The notes beneath the pieces were generated by a model. That model had not been told where the DNA came from, did not search any database, and worked only from the letters and a program-made list of their open reading frames with translations. From IMG/VR virus record IMGVR_UViG_3300028400_000011, positions 1 to 45,360 of that record: 45,360 bases of DNA; one strand, given 5' to 3'. The position numbers and the translations under genes are program-made. Positions 38,859 through 45,360 of the stretch are shown one piece after another. This DNA is from a virus. The stretch's first letter is position 1. Each line of letters opens with the position of its first letter.

Positions 38859-41230
38859 TGTGGAAGCGCCTGCTTACATACCTCGTACTTTTCATTCCTG
38901 TTTTTGCCCATGCCGGGACCGATAGGGTCCATGACTGGTGGGGACTTTCCAAGCGACAGATCCTGCAAAAGATCAAAGGTGTTCATGGTACTGATGTAGA
39001 TGATCCATTTTACGCTCTTTTCCAATGGGCTCAGGATATCGATGAGAGTTATCCTGGCACTGGGATCTATTATGTAAGCAACTTCAATAGTATCCAGGCA
39101 GCCATTGATAGTGCTCATGCTCATGGTGGTGGCAAGGTTGTTCTGGAATGTGATACCGTTACTGTCACCAGTTCGATTGTGCTCTACAGTAACATCTGGC
39201 TAAGTGGGGTTGGGCCCTGCAGTGTGATTAAGACAGAGAAGTCAAGCACGTTTGACTTGTCAGCCATCAAGATAGATGGCGGTTCGAACAATGTATTTGT
39301 GTCTGATCTTAAAATTGAGCCAGATACAACTTCTGTGTATGCCACAGAGTATGATCATGCTGTAAGAGTCGACACGGCTTCCAATGTAAGGATTTTTCGC
39401 GTTGTTGTACCGCAATGTGTTGGAGATGGTGTCTATATAAGAGACTCAGACTACATCTCTGTAACGAACTGCTACTTCTCCGGGCAAGACATTTCTTCCC
39501 CATATGATCCACCATGTCCTAGAAATGGCATCAGTGTTGTTGGCGGCAATGACATTGTAATCTATGGCAACACATTCTACGGTGCTTTTGATCCGGGCGC
39601 CATTGATATCGAGCCAAATGCTGGACAGATTGTCAAGAGGGTCATTGTAGCCAATAACACGATCAAGGGCATTGATCTAACGCATCTCTCAAATGGCGTT
39701 AGTATCTATGCAAATGCTGATTCTGCTAATTCGCTTGTACGGGATGTGCTCATCTATGGTAATGTGATGAGCAGAGTCTATGGCAGGGCTATAAACATCT
39801 ACGATTATTATTCGAACGCGTACAATGTATCTGTTGTAGGCAACAGCATTGACAGTTGTGGCCTTGGTGCTTCCCCGTCTTCTGCTGTTTTTGTTAGGGG
39901 TGCTCCAAAGGCCTTGAACTTGTCAGGCAACACAATAACAAACGGGACAAGAGGCCCTGCGATTTACATCTACGAGACGAATTGGAAAGCCATTGATGGC
40001 GCGTTGGTATCTGACAATGTACTGGACTCTGTGCGATACGGAGTCATGATTTACAGGGATGCAACAAGGCCATCTCCAAGACTTATCAGGGTCCATGACA
40101 ATACAATAAGAAACACTGTTTATGATGGCATTAATGTTCAGAATACAGATGGGCCGATCTTCCTGTACGGTAACACAATAACAGGAGCGGGGAGATATGG
40201 TATAAGCGTGTCAGATGCTGACTCTGTTTATTCGTATGGTAATGCTGTATTCTATTCTTCATCGGAAGATTACAGGCCTGCTGGAACCATAGGCGATAAT
40301 ATTGTTTTTAACTACAATCTCGGTAACGGCGGAACAAGATACTCTAACACTGTTGCCGATATGAAGGCCCAGCAGGACACGATGAAGCTCTCGTTGAGGG
40401 GGCAACACGATAGTAAGGCATTCGCGATTACATCTGACGACAGTGATAGCTTGTTGTTTGTCGTGAACGGCTATGGAGTCGTCAAGACATACAACAGGGC
40501 TGGTGTGAGTTCGTTTGCCGGGCGCTTAACGCAGTGGTGGTTTGCGGATGTTCACGCACCACAGATGGAATGGTATGTGAACAAAGATACGCTCATTCTG
40601 TATGGCAACGACACGTATGGATGGGCTGGCTGGCCATATGTGAAGTCAGGATTCTTCTATGGTAGGTTTGGCCTTGGTGTTTATCCAGGCATAAAGATCT
40701 ACCTCGATGATGAGTGGGATGCCACATCTTCGACGACAAAAGATAGCTACATCTGGTACAACACATCTACGAGTCAGGTTGAAATCGTTGATGATGGCGT
40801 GACTGTATTCCCAACATCTAGTAGTATTAGTGGGACTGCACTGGATCAGACGCTGAGCCTTGGGTCTTACGTCCCATATCTTGGTACTACTAACGGCGTG
40901 TACTTGCAAATCCCTGCTGGGGGCACAGCCGATGTTAGATTGCCCGCGGTTAATAGAGTACACAATACAACTGTGAAGCTGGACACTGTTTGGGTAAGAG
41001 TAACATACAACGGTATTGCGACTGGGTCTGTAGACAGCATCAATGTTTGGTCTATCAGCCCGGCTGCTGGTGCTACATGGCTTGGCCATGCTCTTAGTGT
41101 TGGTGAGGGTACAGTTGCCATTGATACTGGCGACTATGCCATGCCAGAAAACTACACATTGTCTATTAGAGCTTATGACTCAGACACAAACTGGATGTTG
41201 AGAAGTGCGAGACTAAAATACATCTGGTGA
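38858..41230 (+). CDS. Right-handed beta-helix spike protein with signal peptide
   Basis: This 790-residue protein starts with a signal peptide (RLLTYLVLFIPVFAHA, cut before GTDR). Residues about 70-100 carry the pectate-lyase-3 entry (FNSIQAAIDSAHAHGGGKVV). Then follow many repeating short strands with N-x-I/V, G-N-x-I turns (about 120-490) typical of right-handed parallel beta-helices in spikes that bind or cleave polysaccharide. The C-terminal ~250 residues are beta-rich with a jelly-roll feel. A secreted spike is odd because virions assemble in the cytoplasm; it may be an exported glycan-degrading enzyme or may be assembled in an unusual way. Confidence 0.82.
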   Translation: MWKRLLTYLVLFIPVFAHAGTDRVHDWWGLSKRQILQKIKGVHGTDVDDPFYALFQWAQDIDESYPGTGIYYVSNFNSIQAAIDSAHAHGGGKVVLECDTVTVTSSIVLYSNIWLSGVGPCSVIKTEKSSTFDLSAIKIDGGSNNVFVSDLKIEPDTTSVYATEYDHAVRVDTASNVRIFRVVVPQCVGDGVYIRDSDYISVTNCYFSGQDISSPYDPPCPRNGISVVGGNDIVIYGNTFYGAFDPGAIDIEPNAGQIVKRVIVANNTIKGIDLTHLSNGVSIYANADSANSLVRDVLIYGNVMSRVYGRAINIYDYYSNAYNVSVVGNSIDSCGLGASPSSAVFVRGAPKALNLSGNTITNGTRGPAIYIYETNWKAIDGALVSDNVLDSVRYGVMIYRDATRPSPRLIRVHDNTIRNTVYDGINVQNTDGPIFLYGNTITGAGRYGISVSDADSVYSYGNAVFYSSSEDYRPAGTIGDNIVFNYNLGNGGTRYSNTVADMKAQQDTMKLSLRGQHDSKAFAITSDDSDSLLFVVNGYGVVKTYNRAGVSSFAGRLTQWWFADVHAPQMEWYVNKDTLILYGNDTYGWAGWPYVKSGFFYGRFGLGVYPGIKIYLDDEWDATSSTTKDSYIWYNTSTSQVEIVDDGVTVFPTSSSISGTALDQTLSLGSYVPYLGTTNGVYLQIPAGGTADVRLPAVNRVHNTTVKLDTVWVRVTYNGIATGSVDSINVWSISPAAGATWLGHALSVGEGTVAIDTGDYAMPENYTLSIRAYDSDTNWMLRSARLKYIW

Positions 41231-41478
41231 TGGATCTCATTGTCTATGTGACAATTTTGATTGTCTCCTTCTGTGACGGCATAAGAGACGGGAACGTTGC
41301 GAGGCGTGCAGCCTGGCTGCCTTGGCACATAGTGAAGTGGATTGATTTTTACTCGCCAATCGTTCTGCTTATGATTTGTGTTGGTTTTACCGTGCCTGAG
41401 GTTATTATATTGGCGCTCGCTTCGTGGGCATTGTGGAAGATCGGTTACAGCATGAGGTTGCCAAGTGCAGATTCTTGA
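41230..41478 (+). CDS. Small two-helix membrane protein
   Basis: This 82-residue protein starts at ATG 41230, sharing a base with the previous stop (TGATG). It has hydrophobic helices at about 3-14 (LIVYVTILIVSF) and about 42-70 (SPIVLLMICVGFTVPEVIILAL), with a Trp-rich loop between them. Its end overlaps the nozzle gene. It may be an antiholin, a second holin or a membrane accessory. No family is recognised. Confidence 0.65.
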   Translation: MDLIVYVTILIVSFCDGIRDGNVARRAAWLPWHIVKWIDFYSPIVLLMICVGFTVPEVIILALASWALWKIGYSMRLPSADS

Positions 41479-43402
41479 CATAAAACATCCGGCAAGAGGG
41501 CTGATGAGCAACATCAACCCTGAGATTGCGCAGGCTGACTTTGCTGTCAGGCTACAGCAGCTTGTTCCGGATGGGGGTACGCTCAAGCGTTATGAGGAGC
41601 TTGCCCCTCTGAACAACTCTATTGCTGCGCCAGTGAACCTCGCTGGGGCTTTCTTTGACAGGGATGACAACTGGATCCCCTGGGCGGTCTACGGATCCAC
41701 ACTCTACCGTGGTTCGTGGGCTTCTTCTACCAGGACAATAACATGGACAAACATGGGAAGTATCGGCATTAGCCCGACTTCTTACTTGGCTTTCAATGGC
41801 GCTGTGCGTTTCTCAGATGGTACGTACAGCAAGATTCTGATCAACATCCCCGCCGTTACACGATTCGGCGGGCAAGCTCTCACGAGTGGCTGGAAGATTC
41901 TCGACACCAAGCTTTCATCCCCTGTTGTTGAAAATGCTTCTCTACCGCCTTCTGGTGGGATTGCATTTCAGGTTTCTGAGATCACTGATTCTGACACCTA
42001 TTTCCAGGAAGGTGACAAAGTAGAGTTTGGGTTCACTTACCATCGTACTGATGGGGTGAGCTATCTAAGCAGATCGCTTGCCACGACAACCATTAGTGCG
42101 AATGGGAAAAGCTTGTCTCTTAATCTCCATGCCGATGGGAACGTCGATGATAGAGTCGTCTGGATTGGTGTCTGGATCAAGGTGAATGACGGGGTATGGC
42201 AACTGTGGAGGAAGATCCATCGGTCGGATAATGTAGTTGATGACAGTAACTCGGCAAGAGCCTGGAGCTGGGATACTATCAATAACAAGGGCGATATCAA
42301 CGGCATGGTTATTGACGGTTCCCCTCTCACGGATGAATACACCGCTCTTACTGGATACTCAGATGATGACATTAATACCTACGATGCTACTGGCATTCTC
42401 GTTGGCACTGAGGTCTATCCATATGTTCCTTGGGGCGTTGCAATTCCTGCTGGTGGAAGGGCAATCTATGCTGGTGTTACAGTAGATGGCGAGCTTAGGA
42501 ATGACCGGATCTACGTGAGCTATGCCAACCAACCCGACATTGTTCCGGAAACAAACTACTTTGACATCGGCATTGACGATGGTGATTCCATTGTTGCGCT
42601 TGCTTATGTCCCAGGAAGATTGTACGTTTTTAAGACAAACAACATCTATGTCATCAGCGCAGCTTCTTACGATCCAGTTGGCTGGCGGGTTGTAAGTCGG
42701 ATCAAGGGCCTTGGAGTTGATGACTACCGCAAGATCATCACGAGGGCTGATCAGGTCTTTTTCGCCAACAGTTCCGGTGTGTTTTTGCTCTATGGAGATC
42801 AGCTCAAACGTATTGATCTTGCCTGGGCGGACAAGTACGAGCAGTGGGTTCCTGATCCTGTTCTTGGAATCTACGAAGAGAATGGCGATCTTCTTGTTGG
42901 GCAGAGTGCTGGCTATAGTTACTTCTTTGCCATTGCACTCACATCAAGAACAGGCAGAGAGCCATTAAGTGCAGTCCAGCTTTTTGGGCCGGGCGGGACT
43001 ATTGATGACGCGTATTGGCTCCCAGGCCCCGATGGGAATGCCTACTTCATGTTTATCAACAGTAGTGCTGGCGACTCTACGGTCTACTCTTTTTCATCTG
43101 GTGCGACGAAGAGCATTGAATGGGAAACACCTTCTCTGGATCTTGGCAGGGCTTATGTTAGGGGAGTAAGGCTTGTTGGTAGTAAGCTCGGCGGTCTTGA
43201 CCTGAAAGTTAGACTTGATGGGGTGATCAATGCGAGTATGTCAACAACGCTTGATTCCTCGCTTGACAAAACAGCTTTTGTGAGGTTTGCAGGGAAGGGA
43301 AGAAGAGTTGCAATTTACTTGAGCGGATCTGCAGATCAGGATTTTGAACTGGAGAAAGCTGAGTTATGGATCGAGCCACTGCCGAGAGAATTGCCCGATT
43401 AG
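41465..43402 (+). CDS. Tail nozzle/hub protein (beta-propeller-like)
   Basis: This 645-residue protein starts at GTG 41465 behind GAGG. The second half has the hallmarks of podovirus nozzle or stabilisation proteins (T7 gp12-type): DRIYVSYANQPDIVPETNYF, GDSIVALAYVPGRLYVFK, NNIYVIS and QVFFANSSGVFLLYGDQLKR, repeated blade-like strands that form a propeller at the tail tip. No signal peptide is present, unlike the genes before it. It would be bound by the second adaptor and carry the spike. Confidence 0.78.
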   Translation: MQILDIKHPARGLMSNINPEIAQADFAVRLQQLVPDGGTLKRYEELAPLNNSIAAPVNLAGAFFDRDDNWIPWAVYGSTLYRGSWASSTRTITWTNMGSIGISPTSYLAFNGAVRFSDGTYSKILINIPAVTRFGGQALTSGWKILDTKLSSPVVENASLPPSGGIAFQVSEITDSDTYFQEGDKVEFGFTYHRTDGVSYLSRSLATTTISANGKSLSLNLHADGNVDDRVVWIGVWIKVNDGVWQLWRKIHRSDNVVDDSNSARAWSWDTINNKGDINGMVIDGSPLTDEYTALTGYSDDDINTYDATGILVGTEVYPYVPWGVAIPAGGRAIYAGVTVDGELRNDRIYVSYANQPDIVPETNYFDIGIDDGDSIVALAYVPGRLYVFKTNNIYVISAASYDPVGWRVVSRIKGLGVDDYRKIITRADQVFFANSSGVFLLYGDQLKRIDLAWADKYEQWVPDPVLGIYEENGDLLVGQSAGYSYFFAIALTSRTGREPLSAVQLFGPGGTIDDAYWLPGPDGNAYFMFINSSAGDSTVYSFSSGATKSIEWETPSLDLGRAYVRGVRLVGSKLGGLDLKVRLDGVINASMSTTLDSSLDKTAFVRFAGKGRRVAIYLSGSADQDFELEKAELWIEPLPRELPD

Positions 43403-43602
43403 AGCGGAAGGTAATGGAGCTCGAAGAAGCTCTTGCTGCCAAAGACAGGGGCGATACGGGTGTTGGCATTGGGGTGCCGTCACCACGTGAAGGTAGGAAT
43501 GGCGACATTGTGATCAGGAAGAGCGGTGCGTATGTGCTTTTGTGCGCCAAGGTGGATGGCAGGTGGGTACATACGAAGCTCATCAAGGTGGGTGAGAACT
43601 AA
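43366..43602 (+). CDS. Small protein with coiled coil and beta hairpin
   Basis: This 78-residue protein overlaps the nozzle gene by 37 bp and the next gene by 1 bp. The N-terminal heptad helix (ERIARLERKVMELEEALAAK) is followed by a Gly/Pro-rich linker and a beta segment (GAYVLLCAKVDGRWVHTKLI), typical of small trimeric tail accessory or fibre-tip proteins. The family is unknown. Confidence 0.72.
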   Translation: MDRATAERIARLERKVMELEEALAAKDRGDTGVGIGVPSPREGRNGDIVIRKSGAYVLLCAKVDGRWVHTKLIKVGEN

Positions 43603-44081
43603 TGCGACCGGCTGGACCATACAGAAGCAGTGAGGGGTACTTTGGCGAGTCTCTCTACAATACAAACCTTGCCAAATTGCAGCTCCAGAAGCTTCTTGCC
43701 GATGTGAGAGCGAGGATGGCAAGGGATGCTTTCTGGGATGCCTTCAGGCGCAGGCAAAAACAGTTGGCAGTCCAGATGGGCCTTCAGAGAGAGATGTTGC
43801 CCAATGTGCCGAGTTGGGGCGTTGTTCTTGGTTCTACTCTTCTCGGTAGCTTGCCCAGCGCTGCGGCTAATTACTGGGGCAGTCAGCAGATTATGCAGGC
43901 AAGGAACCAGTACCAGGATCTTCTCAGGGCCCTTAATAGTGGGCCATTGGAGTTCGGCGCTCCGCCTGAGTTCAACCCATATGACCGGACGCTCTATGGC
44001 ATGAGGCTGCCAAGCCCGTTCAGTTATGGTACGCCTCAGTACGGTTGGGGCCATGGCTATTCTCCATTTGCTCCGAGGTGA
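43602..44081 (+). CDS. Putative internal virion protein
   Basis: This 159-residue protein's ATG overlaps the previous stop (TAATG). A basic helix region (RARMARDAFWDAFRRRQKQL) is followed by a weakly hydrophobic Gly/Ser segment (GVVLGSTLLGSLPSAAANYW) and a Pro/Gly/Tyr-rich tail. It is the first of five consecutive proteins of this kind that end with the giant, which suggests an ejection apparatus. Inference from context. Confidence 0.7.
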   Translation: MRPAGPYRSSEGYFGESLYNTNLAKLQLQKLLADVRARMARDAFWDAFRRRQKQLAVQMGLQREMLPNVPSWGVVLGSTLLGSLPSAAANYWGSQQIMQARNQYQDLLRALNSGPLEFGAPPEFNPYDRTLYGMRLPSPFSYGTPQYGWGHGYSPFAPR

Positions 44082-44086
44082 TGTAG

Positions 44087-44782
44087 ATGGGTATTCCTTA
44101 CAGTGATTGGGTGCGTCGCTACATGGAGGCGCAGGGCTGGGGGCAGCCTGGTACACAGCCACGAGATACCTTCGAGAATTCTCAGTCGGGGCCTGGACCT
44201 GAGTCTGTTGGAGCGCCCGGTACAGAAATGCCTCAGCCCAATGAGCCCGATCCGAATGTTATGGGAATGCAACCAGCAGTTTCGTCCCCAGATGTAGAAC
44301 TGGCAAAGCTGAGTGGCGAACTGGGTCAGTATGCTCAGTATGGCCTTGGTGGAGACTGGCTGAGACGTGCTTTTTACACCGCAACAGCGCCCATGTCTCG
44401 TCAGGCGCTTGAGAGAGAACGTGCCGTAGGAGAGCAGCAAGCTCTTGCTGGATTTCAGGGCAGTGGATTTCATCAGCGGTTACTTGACTCTATTGAGCAC
44501 CAGAGACGGCTTGCATTACAGAGGGCCTGGGCTGGGATCAGGTCTCAGAATGAGGCAGTGAAACAGTCTGCGGCGAGAGCCTTGAGTGATCTTAATGAGT
44601 TCTACAATCGTCTGAGGGCTCAGGGTCAGTTTGATGATCAGGCATTCCGTGATAGAATTGAGTTGATCAAGGAAAGGTGGAGAAGGGAGCAGGATGCGGC
44701 TACGAAGCAGTTCTGGAGTAACCTGCTGAGATCTTCTCTTGAGCTTGGCGGACGCATGCTTCCGTTCTTGATGGGAGGTTGA
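44087..44782 (+). CDS. Putative internal virion protein, helical
   Basis: This 231-residue protein has a disordered, Pro/Gly/Gln-rich N-terminal ~70 residues, then long amphipathic helices (LERERAVGEQQALAG; LALQRAWAGIRSQNEAVKQ) and a C-terminal hydrophobic patch (LGGRMLPFLMGG). This resembles ejection proteins that can form helical tubes. It is 5 bp after the previous stop. No enzymatic motif is seen. Confidence 0.7.
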   Translation: MGIPYSDWVRRYMEAQGWGQPGTQPRDTFENSQSGPGPESVGAPGTEMPQPNEPDPNVMGMQPAVSSPDVELAKLSGELGQYAQYGLGGDWLRRAFYTATAPMSRQALERERAVGEQQALAGFQGSGFHQRLLDSIEHQRRLALQRAWAGIRSQNEAVKQSAARALSDLNEFYNRLRAQGQFDDQAFRDRIELIKERWRREQDAATKQFWSNLLRSSLELGGRMLPFLMGG

Positions 44783-44787
44783 TTTTT

Positions 44788-45360
44788 ATGGCATACGATC
44801 CTTTACTTTCGCACACACTTGCACAGCTTGGCGTTGGCCTGAGTCACGCTGGTGAAGCTATTGCCAATGCCATTACTGCCAAGGGCGAGTATCAAACCAG
44901 GGGGCTTGAGGCGCAACTTGCGGCTAACTTGCAGAGAGAAGCAATGGGCTTACAGAAGTATTTGGCCCAGCTTGATGATGCTCGCAAGCGCAAGGAGATT
45001 GACAATCGCAAAGCTGCCTTTGATGCGTACATGGCGTTCAGAGAAAAGTATGCCAAAGAGGCGATGAAACTACTCCAGGCCATGAACAGTGGGGATAATG
45101 CGCAAGCACAGCTTAGCGGTACGATTATGAACGTCCTGTCGAATGCGATCAAGAAGATGGAAGATGCCAGGGATCCAAAGACTGCATTTGAACGACTGAA
45201 GGCTATTGCTGACTACGCTGCATCGAAAGAAAATGCCGAGGAAATTGTCTACAACAGAAAGACCAAACCTATCCCGGAGAGCCCGCCCGGAGCTATTGGC
45301 GGGAGTGGCGGAGAAACTGACATGCCATTCTATTCAAAGGCAGCTCAGTGGGCTAAGAGA
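44788..45360 (+). CDS. Internal virion-like protein, N-terminal part (continues at window start)
   Basis: This gene starts at ATG 44788, preceded by GGGAGG. Its coding frame continues without a break into base 2 of the window, giving 306 residues in all. The N-terminal part has hydrophobic Gly/Ala helices (LLSHTLAQLGVGLSHAGEAI), long Gln/Ala/Lys helices and a Pro/Gly linker (PIPESPPGAIGGSGGE) just at the junction. The last copy of the overlap lacks one A at 45355-45356, which would shift the frame; the left copy keeps it open. The ejection role is inferred from context. Confidence 0.75.
   Translation, partial: MAYDPLLSHTLAQLGVGLSHAGEAIANAITAKGEYQTRGLEAQLAANLQREAMGLQKYLAQLDDARKRKEIDNRKAAFDAYMAFREKYAKEAMKLLQAMNSGDNAQAQLSGTIMNVLSNAIKKMEDARDPKTAFERLKAIADYAASKENAEEIVYNRKTKPIPESPPGAIGGSGGETDMPFYSKAAQWAKR
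45231..45360. repeat. Terminal repeat, right copy
   Basis: Matches 1-131 base for base except for one missing A at 45355-45356. It marks genome closure. The homopolymer length difference also gives a hint of the error type to expect elsewhere in this assembly. Confidence 0.93.

Overview
The window looks like one complete genome of a double-stranded DNA bacteriophage, opened at an arbitrary point. Its first ~131 bases recur as its last ~130 (one A differs in a homopolymer), so the unit is about 45,230 bp and circular or terminally redundant. The virion genes fit a short-tailed (podovirus-type) phage: terminase small and large subunits, a P22-type portal, scaffold, HK97-fold-like major capsid protein, two neck adaptors, a beta-propeller-like tail nozzle, a beta-helix spike and a run of helical internal (ejection) proteins that ends in a 2832-residue giant. 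I see no integrase, RNA polymerase or DNA polymerase, so a lytic phage using host polymerases is the simplest reading. The host is probably a Gram-negative bacterium: several phage proteins have ordinary Sec signal peptides, one ending in the YGQ style common in Bacteroidota and relatives. Strong Shine-Dalgarno sites precede most genes. Host identity is inference only.

Layout: two divergent gene blocks leave a ~0.9 kb gene-free, hairpin-rich region (22604-23483). The leftward block (22603 down to 10359) is a dense set of about 30 mostly small, unrecognised genes plus the replication and recombination core: an AEP-type primase fused to a RecA-fold helicase, an SSB-like protein with an acidic tail, a Sak4-like ATPase and a PD-(D/E)XK-like nuclease. 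It also holds a Lar-like zinc-ribbon protein. The rightward block starts at 23484 and runs through packaging, capsid, neck, secreted surface-type proteins, lysis genes (holin-like, spanin-like, M15 peptidase), spike, nozzle and internal proteins. It crosses the window ends and finishes with a calcineurin-like phosphoesterase at about 10.1 kb. The blocks converge on a hairpin terminator at 10291-10333.

Points that stand out: (1) the 7-mer GTTTTTG/CAAAAAC occurs about 45 times, roughly one per kb on both strands, densest in the gene-free region, against 4-10 for each comparable one-base variant I tallied; (2) an array of five or six TGT...ACA dyads spaced about two helical turns apart sits before the leftward genes, and one dyad recurs nearly unchanged 660 bp away; (3) tail-region genes, including a 659-aa LamG-like protein and a 790-aa beta-helix protein, begin with Sec signal peptides; (4) one of two tandem paralogues carries a single in-frame amber codon; (5) the second gene of the rightward block has a one-base frame break inside what would otherwise be another CAAAAAC; (6) the terminase small subunit gene and a small conserved-looking helical protein share 113 bp in two frames. 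All counts were made by eye.
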